From assembly GCA_946885735.1 (NCBI GenBank), contig CAMPGW010000041.1, positions 1-24,625 of the forward strand: 24,625 nucleotides of DNA, read 5' to 3'. Position numbers and translations under genes: made by a program. Under the pieces are notes generated by a model. That model was not told where the DNA came from and made no database searches. It was given only the letters and a program-made list of their open reading frames with translations. Below, piece after piece: positions 7,379-16,921 of the stretch. This DNA is from an uncultured Gammaproteobacteria bacterium. GTDB taxonomy: Bacteria; Pseudomonadota; Gammaproteobacteria; Xanthomonadales; Xanthomonadaceae. Position 1 is the stretch's first letter; every line of letters begins with the position of its first letter.

Positions 7379-8668
7379 ATGCACAACGAGCCTGACGACG
7401 CCGCGCCCAACACCCTGTCGCCGCGCACCACGCCCACCTGGGAACTGGAGTTGCTGGTCTTCGGCGCCACGATCTTCGGCTTGCTGCAATTGCCGGAGCT
7501 GCTCGACCACGCCTACGCACGCGCGCTGAACCTGAGCCCGCGTGACTACGTGGGCATGGTTTCGCCGCTATGGATGTACGCGAAGTTCGCGCTGATCACC
7601 CTCCTGGTGACCTTCATCGTCCACCTGTGCCTGCGCGGCTACTGGGTCGCGCTGGTGGGGCTGGACTCGGTGTACCCCGGCGGAATCCGCTGGGACCGCG
7701 TCGAACCCACGCCGCTGGCCGCCGCCAGCGCACGGCGCCAGGACCCATCGATGCCGGGGTTGATCGAGCGCGCGGACAATCGCGCCTCCCGGGTGTTCGG
7801 AGTCGGTTTCGGCTTCGCGATGATCATGCTGATGCCGGTGGCGCTGGTGGTGGTGTGCCTCGGGCTGGGACTGGTGGTGGACGCCGTCGCCGGACCGGGT
7901 CACGCGGGGTGGGTCTTCGGCATCGTCCTTGCCGCCTTGATGCTGCCCTGGGCCGCGGCGCGCCTGCTCGACAAGCGCATTGGAGCTCGCCTCGATCCTG
8001 ACAGCGGGCTCGGCCGAAAACTCGTCGCCGTGCTCGGCTTCTACGGGCGGATCGGCATGGGTCGCGGCAGCAATCCGCTGGTAGCCCTGTTCGTGAGCCA
8101 CGAAGGCCGGTTGCGCGCCGGCACGGCGGCGATGCTGGTGACCGTGCCGGTGCTTGGCTTCCTGCTGGCGCAGATGGTGCTGGTGCGCGGAAACCTGCCG
8201 CTCGGGTTTTTCGTCGGCCTCGAGGTCGAGGACCCGACGTCGCCGAATGCATCCATGGCTGCCTTCTACTCGGAAAATGCATCGTCCGATCCGGCCATGC
8301 TTCCGCTGCCGCGAATCCGCTCGCGCGTGGCCACCGGTCCCTACCTCGAATTGTTCGTTCCCTTCCTGCCCCGGCATCACGGCCCGGCGATGGAGGCTAC
8401 CTGCCCGACCGCGCTTGCCGTGGCGCGCGAGCCCCAGGCCACGCGCGCGCGGCTGGACTGCCTGGCCGAAATGACGGGGCTGCAGCTGGACGGCAAACCG
8501 CTGCGCATCACCCTGGATGCAAGCAGCGACGCCGCCACCGGCCAACCCGGCATGCTGGCCATGGTGCCGATCGCGCGGTTGGCGGCCGGGCGCCACGAAC
8601 TCTCGCTGCTGTCGCCGGCACGGCCCGGCCGCACGCCAAAACGCTATCGCATCGCGTTCTGGAAGTAG
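7379..8668 (+). CDS. Unrecognised polytopic membrane protein with a C-terminal soluble domain
   Basis: 429 residues, family not recognised. Hydrophobic segments at about 23-41, 66-86, 141-170, 177-197 and 249-268 suggest five membrane helices (the third is long and could be two). They are followed by roughly 160 residues without a membrane segment, containing two Cys (in ATCPTAL and RLDCLAE) and ending RYRIAFWK. Between helices 2 and 3 is a loop of about 50 residues with YPGGIRWDRVEP. Start ATG 7379 was chosen as the first Met of the frame after the FGase-family stop. The 51-nt gap has no clear promoter, so it may share a transcript with the amidohydrolase. It ends just before the terminator shared with pnp. 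No catalytic motif was identified; it could be an envelope or signalling protein. Confidence 0.75.
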   Translation: MHNEPDDAAPNTLSPRTTPTWELELLVFGATIFGLLQLPELLDHAYARALNLSPRDYVGMVSPLWMYAKFALITLLVTFIVHLCLRGYWVALVGLDSVYPGGIRWDRVEPTPLAAASARRQDPSMPGLIERADNRASRVFGVGFGFAMIMLMPVALVVVCLGLGLVVDAVAGPGHAGWVFGIVLAALMLPWAAARLLDKRIGARLDPDSGLGRKLVAVLGFYGRIGMGRGSNPLVALFVSHEGRLRAGTAAMLVTVPVLGFLLAQMVLVRGNLPLGFFVGLEVEDPTSPNASMAAFYSENASSDPAMLPLPRIRSRVATGPYLELFVPFLPRHHGPAMEATCPTALAVAREPQATRARLDCLAEMTGLQLDGKPLRITLDASSDAATGQPGMLAMVPIARLAAGRHELSLLSPARPGRTPKRYRIAFWK

Positions 8669-8682
8669 GCACCGGCGCAATG

Positions 8683-8706
8683 AAAAAGCCGCCCGAAGGC
8701 GGCTTT
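8683..8706 (-). terminator. Intrinsic terminator of the pnp transcript, UUCG loop, possibly bidirectional
   Basis: A perfect 9-bp stem pairs 8685-8693 (AAAGCCGCC) with 8698-8706 (GGCGGCTTT) around a 4-nt loop. Read on the minus strand, the loop is UUCG closed by C-G, a very stable tetraloop, and the stem runs into five T (8683-8687). It lies 26 nt past the pnp stop and 16 nt past the converging membrane-protein stop. On the plus strand the T tract is only three, so termination there would be weaker. Confidence 0.88.
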
Positions 8707-8731
8707 CCCAGGGTCGCGACTGGCGGGGCGA

Positions 8732-10828
8732 TCAGACGCCCTCGCCCTCCTCGACGGCCTTGATGGACAGGCGGATGCGGCCCTGCTTGTCCACTTCCAG
8801 CACCTTGACCTTCACGACGTCGCCTTCCTTGAGCTTGTCGCCAACCTTTTCCACGCGCTCGCTGGAGATTTGCGAGACGTGCACGAGGCCGTCCTTGCCC
8901 GGGGCGATGGTGACGAACGCACCGAAGTCCATGATCTTGGCGACCTTGCCTTCGTAGATGCGGCCCGGCTCCACATCGGAGGTGATCTGCTCGATCCTGG
9001 CCTTGGCGGCGGCCGCGGCAGCCTGGTTCACCGACGCGATGATGATCGTGCCGTCGTCCTGGATGTCGATCTGGGTGCCGGTCTCCTTGGTGATCGCCTG
9101 GATCACCGAGCCGCCCTTGCCGATCACTTCGCGGATCTTGTCCGGATGGATCTTCATGGTCAGCAGGCGCGGGGCGAACTCGCTCATCTCCGAGCGCGGC
9201 GCCGACAGCGCCTTGGCCATCTCGCCGAGGATGTGCAGGCGTCCGTCCTTGGCCTGGGCCAGGGCGACCTTCATGATCTCCTCGGTGATGCCGTCGATCT
9301 TGATGTCCATCTGCAGCGCGGAGATGCCGTTCGCGGTGCCGGCGACCTTGAAGTCCATGTCGCCGAGGTGGTCCTCGTCGCCGAGGATGTCGCTGAGCAC
9401 GACGTAATCGGAACCTTCCTTGATCAGGCCCATCGCGATGCCGGCGACCGGCGCCTTGATCGGCACGCCCGCGTCCATCAGCGCCAGCGAGGAACCGCAG
9501 ACCGAGGCCATCGAGGAGGAACCGTTCGACTCGGTGATCTCGGAGACGACGCGGATGGTGTACGGGAAGGACTCCATCGACGGCATGACCGCGAGCACGC
9601 CGCGCTTGGCGAGACGGCCGTGGCCAATCTCGCGACGCTTCGGGCCCATCATGCGGCCGGCTTCACCCACCGAGTACGGGGGGAAGTTGTAGTGGAACAG
9701 GAAGTGTTCTTTGTACTCGCCGGCGGCCTGGTCGATGATCTGGCCGTCGCGGGCGGTGCCCAGGGTGATCGCGACGATCGCTTGGGTCTCGCCACGGGTG
9801 AACAGCGAGGAGCCATGCACGCGCGGCAGCACGCCGGTCTTGACGGTGATCGGGCGCACGGTGGTCAGGTCGCGGCCGTCGATGCGCTTGCGCGTCTTCA
9901 GCACGTTGGCGCGCATCTGGTTGTACTCGAGCTCGCTGAACTCCTTGCCGAGGTCGGCGGTGTTCCAGCCCTCGTCTTCGGCCTGCGGCTTCAGCGCCTG
10001 GATGATCTCTTTCTTCAGCCTGGAGATCGTGTCACGGCGATCGAGCTTCTCGACCACGGCGTAGGCCTGATTGAGGCGGTCGCCCACGGTCGAGGCGATC
10101 GAGGAGATCAGCGACTCGTTCTTGGCCGGCGGCGCCCAGTCCCAGCGCTTGACGCCGACTTCGGCGACCAGCTCGTTGATGGCGGCGATGGCGACCTGCA
10201 ACTCGCGGTGGCCGAACATCACGGCGCCGAGCATCACGTCTTCCGACAGCTGCGCGGCCTCGGACTCGACCATCAGCACGGCCTTGGAGGTACCGGCGAC
10301 GACCAGCTCGAGCTGCGAGGACTGCAGCTGGGTGGTGCCCGGGTTGAGCACGTACTGGCCGTTGACGTAACCGACCTTGGCGGCGCCGATCGGACCGGCG
10401 AAGGGCAGGCCCGACAGCGACAGCGCCGCGGAGGCGCCGATCAGCGCGGGGATGTCACCGTCGATCTCCGGGTTCAGCGACATCACCGTGGCGATGACCT
10501 GCACTTCGTTGGTGAAGCCTTCCGGGAAGAGCGGGCGGCAGGGACGGTCGATGAGGCGGGAGATCAGCGTCTCCTTCTCGGTCTGGCGGCCTTCGCGCTT
10601 GAAGAAGCCACCCGGGATGCGGCCGCCGGCGTAGAACTTCTCGATGTAGTCCACGGTCAGGGGGAAGAAATCCTGGCCTTCCTTCGCGTTCTTGTTGCCG
10701 ACCGCGGTGACGAGGACGACGGTGTCGCCCATCTTCACGATGACGGAGCTGGCCTGGCGTGCGATCTCGCCGGTTTCCAGGGTGACCTGGTGCTGGCCGT
10801 ACTGGAAGGTCTTGGTCACTTTTGCCAC
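8732..10828 (-). CDS. pnp: Polyribonucleotide nucleotidyltransferase (PNPase)
   Basis: Phosphorolytic 3'-to-5' exoribonuclease, trimeric core of RNA decay and the RNA degradosome. The 698 residues contain two RNase PH-like domains (about 5-230 and 310-550) with FFKREGR at 75-81 and the metal-binding DEDHLGDMD at 484-492, then a KH domain (about 557-615, GKGG at 570-573) and a C-terminal S1 domain (about 622-692). Length matches the family. The start is GTG at 10828, giving [12 protein letters not shown], with AAGGAA about 8 nt upstream as Shine-Dalgarno. It follows rpsO by 113 nt, a leader that holds several hairpins; in Escherichia coli the corresponding leader is the target of RNase III and PNPase autoregulation. 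The transcript ends at the UUCG-loop terminator. Confidence 0.98.
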   Translation of the reverse strand: MAKVTKTFQYGQHQVTLETGEIARQASSVIVKMGDTVVLVTAVGNKNAKEGQDFFPLTVDYIEKFYAGGRIPGGFFKREGRQTEKETLISRLIDRPCRPLFPEGFTNEVQVIATVMSLNPEIDGDIPALIGASAALSLSGLPFAGPIGAAKVGYVNGQYVLNPGTTQLQSSQLELVVAGTSKAVLMVESEAAQLSEDVMLGAVMFGHRELQVAIAAINELVAEVGVKRWDWAPPAKNESLISSIASTVGDRLNQAYAVVEKLDRRDTISRLKKEIIQALKPQAEDEGWNTADLGKEFSELEYNQMRANVLKTRKRIDGRDLTTVRPITVKTGVLPRVHGSSLFTRGETQAIVAITLGTARDGQIIDQAAGEYKEHFLFHYNFPPYSVGEAGRMMGPKRREIGHGRLAKRGVLAVMPSMESFPYTIRVVSEITESNGSSSMASVCGSSLALMDAGVPIKAPVAGIAMGLIKEGSDYVVLSDILGDEDHLGDMDFKVAGTANGISALQMDIKIDGITEEIMKVALAQAKDGRLHILGEMAKALSAPRSEMSEFAPRLLTMKIHPDKIREVIGKGGSVIQAITKETGTQIDIQDDGTIIIASVNQAAAAAAKARIEQITSDVEPGRIYEGKVAKIMDFGAFVTIAPGKDGLVHVSQISSERVEKVGDKLKEGDVVKVKVLEVDKQGRIRLSIKAVEEGEGV

Positions 10829-10857
10829 GTGTCTATTCCTTTCTGGTGTCGCCCCGA

Positions 10858-10928
10858 CGGCACCCTGCCGGTGGGGGTGGCCGTTTCAGCGGCCGGAAAC
10901 GAGGACGCGGCGCCAGGGGCGCCGCGTC
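10858..10928 (-). promoter_or_regulatory. Structured rpsO-pnp intergenic leader with three hairpins
   Basis: Three inverted repeats are packed in 71 nt: 10904-10914 with 10918-10928 (perfect 11-bp stem, 3-nt loop), 10882-10887 with 10896-10901 (6 bp, 8-nt loop), and 10858-10862 with 10866-10870 (5 bp). None is followed by a T tract, so a simple intrinsic terminator is unlikely. The long stem is a candidate processing or 3'-protection structure for rpsO mRNA and a candidate RNase III/PNPase autoregulatory site, by analogy with E. coli pnp. The repeats are seen directly; the role is inferred. Confidence 0.6.
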
Positions 10929-10941
10929 GGGTGTCGGTGTC

Positions 10942-11202
10942 TTAGCGGCGCAGGCCGAGTTTCTCGATCAGGGCCTGGTAGCGCGCGGCGTCCTTCTTCT
11001 TGAGGTAGCCGAGCAGGCTGCGGCGCTGGTTGACCATCATCAGCAGGCCGCGGCGCGAGTGGTGGTCCTGCTTGTGGGTCTTGAAGTGCTCGGACAGGTG
11101 TTCGATCCGGGCCGAGAGCAGCGCCACCTGGACTTCCGGCGAACCGGTGTCGTTGGGAACGCGCTTGTGTTCTTCGATGATCTTCGCGGTATCAATGGAC
11201 AT
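10942..11202 (-). CDS. rpsO: 30S ribosomal protein S15
   Basis: An 86-residue primary-binding protein of the small subunit that binds the 16S rRNA central domain and contacts the large subunit. The sequence [14 protein letters not shown], the internal [12 protein letters not shown] and the [14 protein letters not shown] block are diagnostic. I chose ATG 11202; 18 codons upstream in the same frame do not resemble S15. Upstream purines (GAGAAGA) make a modest Shine-Dalgarno. It has its own promoter directly behind truB and a leader of about 105 nt with alternative hairpins. In E. coli S15 represses its own translation through leader RNA structure, and the leader here would allow something similar. 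Confidence 0.98.
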   Translation of the reverse strand: MSIDTAKIIEEHKRVPNDTGSPEVQVALLSARIEHLSEHFKTHKQDHHSRRGLLMMVNQRRSLLGYLKKKDAARYQALIEKLGLRR

Positions 11203-11264
11203 GTGTGCTTTTCTTCTCAGTGACGCGAGGCCCGCAGGAACGCCTGGATGGCGCACCGCGCGAC

Positions 11265-11303
11265 CCGCCGGTGGAGGGAATGCCGGCGGTTTGCAGGCCG
11301 CCG
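11265..11303 (-). promoter_or_regulatory. rpsO 5' leader with mutually exclusive hairpins, candidate S15 autoregulatory element
   Basis: One arm (11283-11289, CCGGCGG on the plus strand) can pair either with 11265-11271 (7 bp, 11-nt loop) or, through its last six bases, with 11298-11303 (6 bp, 8-nt loop). Both cannot form at once. On the transcript the 11298-11303 arm would be within the first ten or so bases after the predicted start site. This is a switch-like layout upstream of rpsO. S15 control is known for this gene in E. coli; its operation through this structure is inference. Confidence 0.45.
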
Positions 11304-11312
11304 AGCCCCGCG

Positions 11313-11341
11313 ATTGTACGGCCCCGGGCCGGTCCGGACAA
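11313..11341 (-). promoter_or_regulatory. Sigma70-type promoter of rpsO
   Basis: On the minus strand TTGTCC (11336-11341) is followed after exactly 17 nt by TACAAT (11313-11318), a near-consensus pair. It lies 26 nt past the truB stop and would start a transcript near 11306, giving a leader of about 105 nt before rpsO. The spacer contains CGGCCC and GGGCCG as an inverted repeat around one base. This lets rpsO-pnp be transcribed apart from the upstream nusA-infB genes. Confidence 0.75.
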
Positions 11342-11367
11342 GGCGAAGTGCGTGAAGGACGCGCGCC

Positions 11368-12297
11368 TCAGCCCCTGGCGGCCCAGCGAAACAGCCGCTT
11401 CGCGCGCAAGCAACCGTCCGCGTCCACGACGCCCAGGCCCAGCGTGCGCCCGTCGCCATCGAGTACCTGCACGTCGCCCGGGCCCTCCTCCGGTCCCAGC
11501 GCCAGCCGCTGGCCCTGGCCGAGCGCGAGCGCCTGCGCGGCATCCAGCACGCACCGCCGCCAGCCCGACAAGCCGGCCTCGACGGGCAACAGCAGCGCAT
11601 CGAGCGCCGCCTCGCCCGCGGATTCCCGTAGCGCCTGAAGCGCCTCGAGCCCATGCATGGGCTGGCCCACGAACGGATCCACCCAAAGCCGTCGCAGCGC
11701 GCCGACATGCGCGCCGCAGCCCAGGGCCTCGCCCAGGTCGCGCACCAGGCTGCGCACGTAGGTGCCGGAACCGCAGGCGATGCGCAGGTCGAGTTCGCCC
11801 TGGCGCAGCGCCAGCAGTTCGATCGAGTCCACCCGGGCCTCGCGTTCCGGCACCTCGATCACTTCCCCGCGCCGGGCCTTGGCATACAGCGGCTCGCCAC
11901 CCTGCTTGAGGGCCGAGTAGATCGGCGGGCGCTGGCGAATCCGACCGACCAGCGGCGCCAGCGCCGCCTCGACGGCCGCTCGGTCGAGCGTCGGCACCGG
12001 CCGCTCGCGCAGCACGCTGCCGTCGGCGTCGTCGGTATCGGTGGTGCTGCCGAGGCGGGCCGTGGTGTCGTAGGCCTTGCCGTGGCCGAGCAGCAGGCCG
12101 GCGATCTTGGTGGCTTCGCCGAAGCAGATCGGCAGCATGCCGGTGGCCAGCGGATCCAGGCTGCCGGTATGGCCCGCCTTCTCGGCGCGGAACAGGTGGC
12201 GGACGCGTTGCAGCGCCTGGTTGGAACTGATGCCGGCGGGCTTGTCCAGCAGCAGGATGCCATCGAGCGGCCGGAACACGGTGCGCGGCCGCGTCAC
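11368..12297 (-). CDS. truB: tRNA pseudouridine(55) synthase
   Basis: Makes pseudouridine at U55 of the T loop in nearly all tRNAs. 309 residues from the chosen start. The catalytic Asp48 sits in [24 protein letters not shown] near the N terminus and [12 protein letters not shown] in the middle are typical, and the C-terminal portion (VQVLDGDG... VVDADGCL) fits the PUA-like RNA-binding domain. Start: no ATG is available near the expected N terminus; GTG 12297 gives [13 protein letters not shown], matching family length. The open frame runs further upstream into rbfA, but that part is a shadow. The gap to rbfA is 28 nt. No terminator follows, only the rpsO promoter. Confidence 0.95.
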   Translation of the reverse strand: MTRPRTVFRPLDGILLLDKPAGISSNQALQRVRHLFRAEKAGHTGSLDPLATGMLPICFGEATKIAGLLLGHGKAYDTTARLGSTTDTDDADGSVLRERPVPTLDRAAVEAALAPLVGRIRQRPPIYSALKQGGEPLYAKARRGEVIEVPEREARVDSIELLALRQGELDLRIACGSGTYVRSLVRDLGEALGCGAHVGALRRLWVDPFVGQPMHGLEALQALRESAGEAALDALLLPVEAGLSGWRRCVLDAAQALALGQGQRLALGPEEGPGDVQVLDGDGRTLGLGVVDADGCLRAKRLFRWAARG

Positions 12298-12325
12298 AGT
12301 GCGGACCCACGCCGGGCGACGAGGC

Positions 12326-12679
12326 TCATTCGCCGGCCGGCGGCTCGCGCAAGAGCGCGTCGATCCGCTCGCCGCGGTCGACCGAATCGTCGTAATGGAA
12401 GTGCAACTCCGGCACGTGGCGCATGCGCACGGCACGGCCGAGCTGGAAACGCAGCTCCGGCGCGAGTTCCTTCAGGGCCTTCACGCCCGCCTTCGCCTGT
12501 TCGGGCAGCAGCGCGGTGACGAACACCTTGGCATGCGACATGTCGCGGCTGATCTCGACGTCGGACACGCTCATCGAGGGCAGGCCGTGCTCGCGCACGG
12601 CGTGGTGCACGATCTGCCCGAGGTCCCGGCGCAACTGCGCCGAGACCCGGTCGGTGCGATGGAAGCTCTTAGAAGTCAT
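12326..12679 (-). CDS. rbfA: 30S ribosome-binding factor A
   Basis: A 117-residue KH-like cold-shock and maturation factor that binds the 30S subunit and helps 16S rRNA 5'-end processing. Recognised from [17 protein letters not shown] at the N terminus, [17 protein letters not shown] in the middle and [15 protein letters not shown] near the end, all at normal positions. Start ATG 12679 has GGAGG five bases upstream; a TTG four codons earlier would place the ribosome site inside the coding region. The gap to infB is 48 nt and to truB 28 nt, so it is part of the same transcript. Confidence 0.97.
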   Translation of the reverse strand: MTSKSFHRTDRVSAQLRRDLGQIVHHAVREHGLPSMSVSDVEISRDMSHAKVFVTALLPEQAKAGVKALKELAPELRFQLGRAVRMRHVPELHFHYDDSVDRGERIDALLREPPAGE

Positions 12680-12727
12680 AGCGCCCTCCAATCGTCCGCT
12701 GCCACGTGGTGCAAGGCAATCCCGGCG

Positions 12728-15376
12728 TCACAGCGAGCGCTTGACCTCGATGCGCTCGAAGCACTCGATCTGGTCGCCCGGCTGCACGTCATTGTAGGCC
12801 TTCACCGCGATGCCGCACTCGGTGCCGCTCTGCACGGCGTCCACGTTCTCCTTGAAGCGGCGCAGGGATTCCAGCTCGCCCTCGAAGACGACGACGGAAT
12901 TGCGCAGCACGCGGATCGGCTTGTTGCGACGGACCGTGCCTTCGACCACCAGCGAACCGGCGACCGCGCCGAACTTGGAGCTGCGGAACACGTCGCGGAC
13001 CTCGGCGACGCCGATGATCTCCTCGCGGATCTCGACCCCGAGCATGCCCGACGCAACCTGCTTCACCTGGTCGATGACGTCGTAGATGATCGAGAAGTAA
13101 CGCAGGTCCAGGCCGTTGTTCTCGATGACCTTGCGGGCGCTGGCGTCGGCGCGCACGTTGAAGCCGATAATCACGGCCTTCGCCGAAGCGGCTCGGGTGG
13201 CGTCGGACTCGGTGATGCCGCCCACGCCGGACTCGATCACGTTGATGGTGATCATCTCGTTCGACAGCGCCACCAGCGACTCGCGCAGCGCCTCCGCCGA
13301 ACCCTGCACGTCCGCCTTGACGACGATGTTGAGGGTCTGCATGCCATTCGCCGCGCCCATCTGGGCGATGACGTCCTCCATGCGCTGGCCGGGCTGCTTG
13401 ACCAGGCGCGACTCGCGGCGCTTGGTCTCGCGCTGCTGGGCGACCTCGCGGGCGAGCCGCTCGTCGGCCACCACCACGAAGTCGTCACCGGCATCCGGCA
13501 CGCCGGACAGGCCAAGCACCTGCACCGGGATGGACGGTCCGGCCGAGTCGGCCTGGCGGCCGTTCTCGTCGAACAGCGCGCGCACGCGGCCGTACTGCAC
13601 GCCGCAGACCAGGTAGTCGCCCTTCTTCAGCGTGCCCTGCTGCACCAGTACCGTCGCGACCGGGCCACGGCCCTTGTCGAGCGAGGCTTCGATCACCACG
13701 CCAGTGGCGCGTGCGTCCACCGGGGAGCGCAGCTCCATCAGCTCGGCCTGCAGCTCGATGGCTTCGAGCAATGCGTCCACGCCGTCGCCGGTCTTGGCCG
13801 ACACCGGAACGAACTGCACGTCGCCGCCCCACTCTTCCGGCACGACCTCGATCTTCACCAGGCCCTGCTTGATGTTGTCCGGGTTGGCTTCCGGCTTGTC
13901 GATCTTGTTCATGGCCACGATCATCGGCACCTTGGCCGCACGGGCGTGGTTGACCGCCTCGATGGTCTGCGGCATCACGCCGTCGTCCGCCGCCACCACC
14001 AGCACGACGATGTCGGTCAGCTTGGCGCCGCGCGCGCGCATCGAGGTGAAGGCCGAGTGGCCGGGCGTGTCCAGGAAGGTGATCACGCCCTTGTCGGTCT
14101 TCACGTGGTACGCGCCGATGTGCTGGGTGATGCCACCCGCCTCGCCGGTGGCGACCTTGGTGCGACGGATGTAATCGAGCAGCGAGGTCTTGCCGTGGTC
14201 GACGTGGCCCATGATGGTGACCACCGGCGGGCGCACTTCGCCCTCGCCGACGGCCGCCGTGGCGACCTGCGCCTCGAGCGCCTGCTCGGCGTCGTCGTCG
14301 GAGGTCTTGCTCGCCCTGTGGCCGAGTTCCTCGACCACCAGCACCGCGGTGTCGTGGTCGATCACCTCGTTGATGGTCGTCATCATGCCCATCTTGAACA
14401 GCGCGCGGACCACCTCGCTGCCCTTCATGGCGAGCTTGTTGGCCAGCTCGGACACGACGATGTTCTCGCCGATGAAGACCTCGCGCTGGATCGGCGCGGT
14501 CGGGCGCGAGAAACCGTGCTGGCCCGAGGACGTGCGCGACTGCTCGGCCGGGCGGGCCTTGGGCTTCTTGCGGTTGCCGGCGGAACTGCGGCGGGCGCGC
14601 TCGTCGGCGGTCAGGTGCAGCTGCCCGGTGACGAACAGCGGCGTCGAGCCGTCCTCGCCCTCGTTGTCCACCATGGCGTGCGAACCGCGCGCCTTGTGCT
14701 TGGGCGCGGCGTTCTTGTCGGGCGTGCGCGCCGGCGGCTTGTTGGCCGGAGGGCGGCTGGCCGGGGCGCGCGTCTCGCGCGCCGGCTCGACCTTGTGCGG
14801 GCGTACGACGCCATGCTTTTCCTTGCGCGCCTCGACCACGTCCGGGTCGGCGACGGGCGCCTCGCTGGCGGTCGCGGCGGCGGCGGCTTCCTCGCGCGCC
14901 TTGCGGGCGGCCTCCTCGGCCTCCTTGCGCGCGATCTCCTCCATCTTGCGCTTGCGGTCGCCGGCATCGAGCGCATCGAGCTCGGCCTGCTGGCGGGCCT
15001 TGGCCTCAGCCAGCTTGCGCAGCACTTCCTCGTGCTCGGTGGTGGCGGGCGGCGCCTCGGCCTGGTCGCGCTTGAGGTAGGTGCGCTTCTGGCGCACTTC
15101 CACCGCGACGGTGGTCTTGGCCTTGCCGGCGCTGACCGTCAGCTCCTCGACCTTGCGGCGCTTGAGCGTGATCTGCTTGGGAGCGGCCGCATCGGCCGGC
15201 TTCTCGTCCTTGCCGTGCGTGCGGCGCAGGAAGCCGAGCAGCTTCATCTTCTCGGTGCTGCTGACCACCTGATCCGGGCCGCTGAAGGCCATGCCGGCGC
15301 CAGCGAGCTGCTCGAGCAGCTTCTCGGCGGGCATGCCCAGCACTTTGGCCAGTGATGCGACGGTGACTTCGGACAT
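12728..15376 (-). CDS. infB: Translation initiation factor IF-2
   Basis: GTPase that places initiator fMet-tRNA on the 30S subunit and promotes subunit joining. 882 residues, close to the E. coli length. An IF2_N-type module is at 1-50, then a Lys/Glu/Ala-rich coiled coil (about 115-170), a Pro/Arg-rich linker (about 195-290) and a second N-terminal module (about 298-350). The G domain starts near 385: GHVDHGKT (390-397), DTPGH (436-440), NKID (490-493) and SAKTG. Domains II-IV and the C-terminal fMet-tRNA-binding domain follow. ATG 15376 has AAGGA upstream. In E. coli shorter IF2 forms arise from internal starts; I could not decide whether that happens here. The initiator tRNA gene it serves lies in the same gene cluster. 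Confidence 0.98.
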   Translation of the reverse strand: MSEVTVASLAKVLGMPAEKLLEQLAGAGMAFSGPDQVVSSTEKMKLLGFLRRTHGKDEKPADAAAPKQITLKRRKVEELTVSAGKAKTTVAVEVRQKRTYLKRDQAEAPPATTEHEEVLRKLAEAKARQQAELDALDAGDRKRKMEEIARKEAEEAARKAREEAAAAATASEAPVADPDVVEARKEKHGVVRPHKVEPARETRAPASRPPANKPPARTPDKNAAPKHKARGSHAMVDNEGEDGSTPLFVTGQLHLTADERARRSSAGNRKKPKARPAEQSRTSSGQHGFSRPTAPIQREVFIGENIVVSELANKLAMKGSEVVRALFKMGMMTTINEVIDHDTAVLVVEELGHRASKTSDDDAEQALEAQVATAAVGEGEVRPPVVTIMGHVDHGKTSLLDYIRRTKVATGEAGGITQHIGAYHVKTDKGVITFLDTPGHSAFTSMRARGAKLTDIVVLVVAADDGVMPQTIEAVNHARAAKVPMIVAMNKIDKPEANPDNIKQGLVKIEVVPEEWGGDVQFVPVSAKTGDGVDALLEAIELQAELMELRSPVDARATGVVIEASLDKGRGPVATVLVQQGTLKKGDYLVCGVQYGRVRALFDENGRQADSAGPSIPVQVLGLSGVPDAGDDFVVVADERLAREVAQQRETKRRESRLVKQPGQRMEDVIAQMGAANGMQTLNIVVKADVQGSAEALRESLVALSNEMITINVIESGVGGITESDATRAASAKAVIIGFNVRADASARKVIENNGLDLRYFSIIYDVIDQVKQVASGMLGVEIREEIIGVAEVRDVFRSSKFGAVAGSLVVEGTVRRNKPIRVLRNSVVVFEGELESLRRFKENVDAVQSGTECGIAVKAYNDVQPGDQIECFERIEVKRSL

Positions 15377-15394
15377 GTGTTCTTCCTTGCGTTC

Positions 15395-15411
15395 GGCGCG
15401 GATGTCGCGCC
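15395..15411 (-). promoter_or_regulatory. Small hairpin in the nusA-infB gap
   Basis: In the 56-nt gap, 15395-15400 (GGCGCG) pairs with 15406-15411 (CGCGCC) around a 5-nt loop, about 19 nt before the infB ATG. It has no T tract, so it is not a normal terminator. It might affect processing or ribosome access, but a hairpin this short is easily produced by chance in GC-rich DNA. Confidence 0.3.
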
Positions 15412-15432
15412 AGGGGCGATGCGGGGTGCTGC

Positions 15433-16920
15433 TTACTCGAACCAGTGCTGGCGCGCGGCCATGATCAGCTTGGCGGCGTGCTCGGCGTCCATGCCCTCGA
15501 TGTCGATGATCTCGTCCACCGCCAGCTCGGCGAGGTCGTCACGGGTGACGACGCCGCGCGAGGCGAGGATGTAGGCGGTGTGCTCGTCCATGCCCTCGAC
15601 CGCGAGCAGTTCCTCGGACGGCTTGTGCTCTTCCATGTCCTCTTCGGCCGCCAGCGCCTCGTTGAGCAGGGCGTCGCGGGCGCGGGCACGCAGTTCCTCG
15701 ACGATGTCCTCGTCGAAGCCTTCCACCGCCAGCAACTCGGCGGCCGGCACGTAGGCGATTTCCTCGACCGTGCTGAAGCCCTCGGTCACCAGGATGCCGG
15801 CGATCTCCTCGTCGACTTCCAGCTTGTCCATGAACAGCTGGCGGGCCGCGGCCTGCTCGCCCTCGGACTTGGCGGTGACCTGGTCCTGGGTCATGACGTT
15901 GAGCTGCCAGCCGGTCAGGCGCGAGGCCAGGCGCACGTTCTGGCCGCCCTTGCCGATCGCCTGCGCCAGCTTGTCCTCGGCAACCGCCAGATCCATCGAG
16001 TGCTTTTCCTCGTCAACGATAATTGACTGCACTTCCGCCGGCGCCATCGCATTGATGACGAACTGCGCCGGATTGTCGGACCAGAGCACGATGTCCACGC
16101 GCTCGCCGTTGAGCTCGTTCGACACCGCCTGCACGCGCGAACCGCGCATGCCGATGCAGGCGCCGATCGGGTCGGTGCGGTGGTCGTGGGCGAGCACGGC
16201 GATCTTGGCGCGGTCGCCCGGATCGCGGGCGGCGGCCTTGATTTCGACGAGGCCCTGGCCGACTTCCGGCACTTCGAGCTTGAACAGTTCCATCATGAAT
16301 TCCGGCGCGGTGCGGCTGATGAACAGCTGCGGGCCACGCGGCTCGGCGCGCACGTCCAGCAGGTAGCCGCGCACGCGGTCGCCCGGGCGCAGCACGTCGC
16401 GCGGGATGGCCTTGTCCTTGGGGATGAAGGCCTCGGCGTTGCCGCCCAGGTCCACGTAGACGCTGCCGCGCTCGACGCGCTTGACCACGCCGTTGATCAG
16501 TTCGCCGACGCGGTCCTTCCAGGCGTCGATGACCTGCGCGCGCTCGGCCTCGCGCACACGCTGCACGATCACCTGCTTCGCCGCCTGCGCGGAGATGCGC
16601 CCGAACTCCGGGTTCTCGATCTGCTCCTCGATGAAGTCGCCGACCTCGGCGCCTTCCTTCTCGTCCACGGCGTCCATCAGGCGGACCTGCCGGTCGGGCG
16701 ATTCCATCACGACGTCGTCGGCCACCACTTCCCAGCGGCGGAAGGTCTCGTAGTCGCCGTCCTTGGGATCGATGCTGACGCGGATGTCCACTTCCTGGTC
16801 GTGGTAGCGCTTCTTGGCGGCGGAGGCCAGCGCGGCTTCCATCGCCTCGATGATGACTTCGCGCGGCACGCCCTTCTCGTTGGCGACCGCTTCCATGACC
16901 AGCAACAGTTCCTTGCTCAT
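15433..16920 (-). CDS. nusA: Transcription termination/antitermination factor NusA
   Basis: RNA polymerase-binding factor for pausing, intrinsic termination and antitermination. The 495 residues contain the NTD (1-130, beginning [17 protein letters not shown]), an S1 domain (about 137-203), KH1 with IGMRGSRV near 257-263, and KH2 with IGKGGQNVR at 322-330. Two C-terminal acidic helical repeats follow (about 365-425 and 440-495, each with an ELLAVEG-like core), as in E. coli-type NusA. The C terminus is HWFE with a TAA stop. The start lies one base after the rimP stop. NusA is known to influence its own operon in E. coli; the strong terminator upstream of rimP would be a natural target, but that is inference. 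Confidence 0.98.
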   Translation of the reverse strand: MSKELLLVMEAVANEKGVPREVIIEAMEAALASAAKKRYHDQEVDIRVSIDPKDGDYETFRRWEVVADDVVMESPDRQVRLMDAVDEKEGAEVGDFIEEQIENPEFGRISAQAAKQVIVQRVREAERAQVIDAWKDRVGELINGVVKRVERGSVYVDLGGNAEAFIPKDKAIPRDVLRPGDRVRGYLLDVRAEPRGPQLFISRTAPEFMMELFKLEVPEVGQGLVEIKAAARDPGDRAKIAVLAHDHRTDPIGACIGMRGSRVQAVSNELNGERVDIVLWSDNPAQFVINAMAPAEVQSIIVDEEKHSMDLAVAEDKLAQAIGKGGQNVRLASRLTGWQLNVMTQDQVTAKSEGEQAAARQLFMDKLEVDEEIAGILVTEGFSTVEEIAYVPAAELLAVEGFDEDIVEELRARARDALLNEALAAEEDMEEHKPSEELLAVEGMDEHTAYILASRGVVTRDDLAELAVDEIIDIEGMDAEHAAKLIMAARQHWFE

Positions 16921-16921
16921 T

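Noticed and set aside
8870..10945. Plus-strand open frame of about 690 codons opposite pnp
   Set aside because: Antisense shadow of pnp with the same compositional signature; no ribosome site or recognisable domain.
11203..11256. Upstream extension of rpsO by 18 codons
   Set aside because: S15 starts MSIDTAK; the extension lies in the structured leader and has no family support.
12298..12435. Extension of truB into rbfA
   Set aside because: Overlap of over 100 nt with rbfA and low-complexity translation; GTG 12297 gives the normal N terminus.
12077..15355. Very long plus-strand open frame (over 1000 codons) opposite infB and rbfA
   Set aside because: It is the antisense of certain genes, is rich in His/Arg/Leu/Asp low-complexity sequence as expected from GC-biased third positions, and matches no family.
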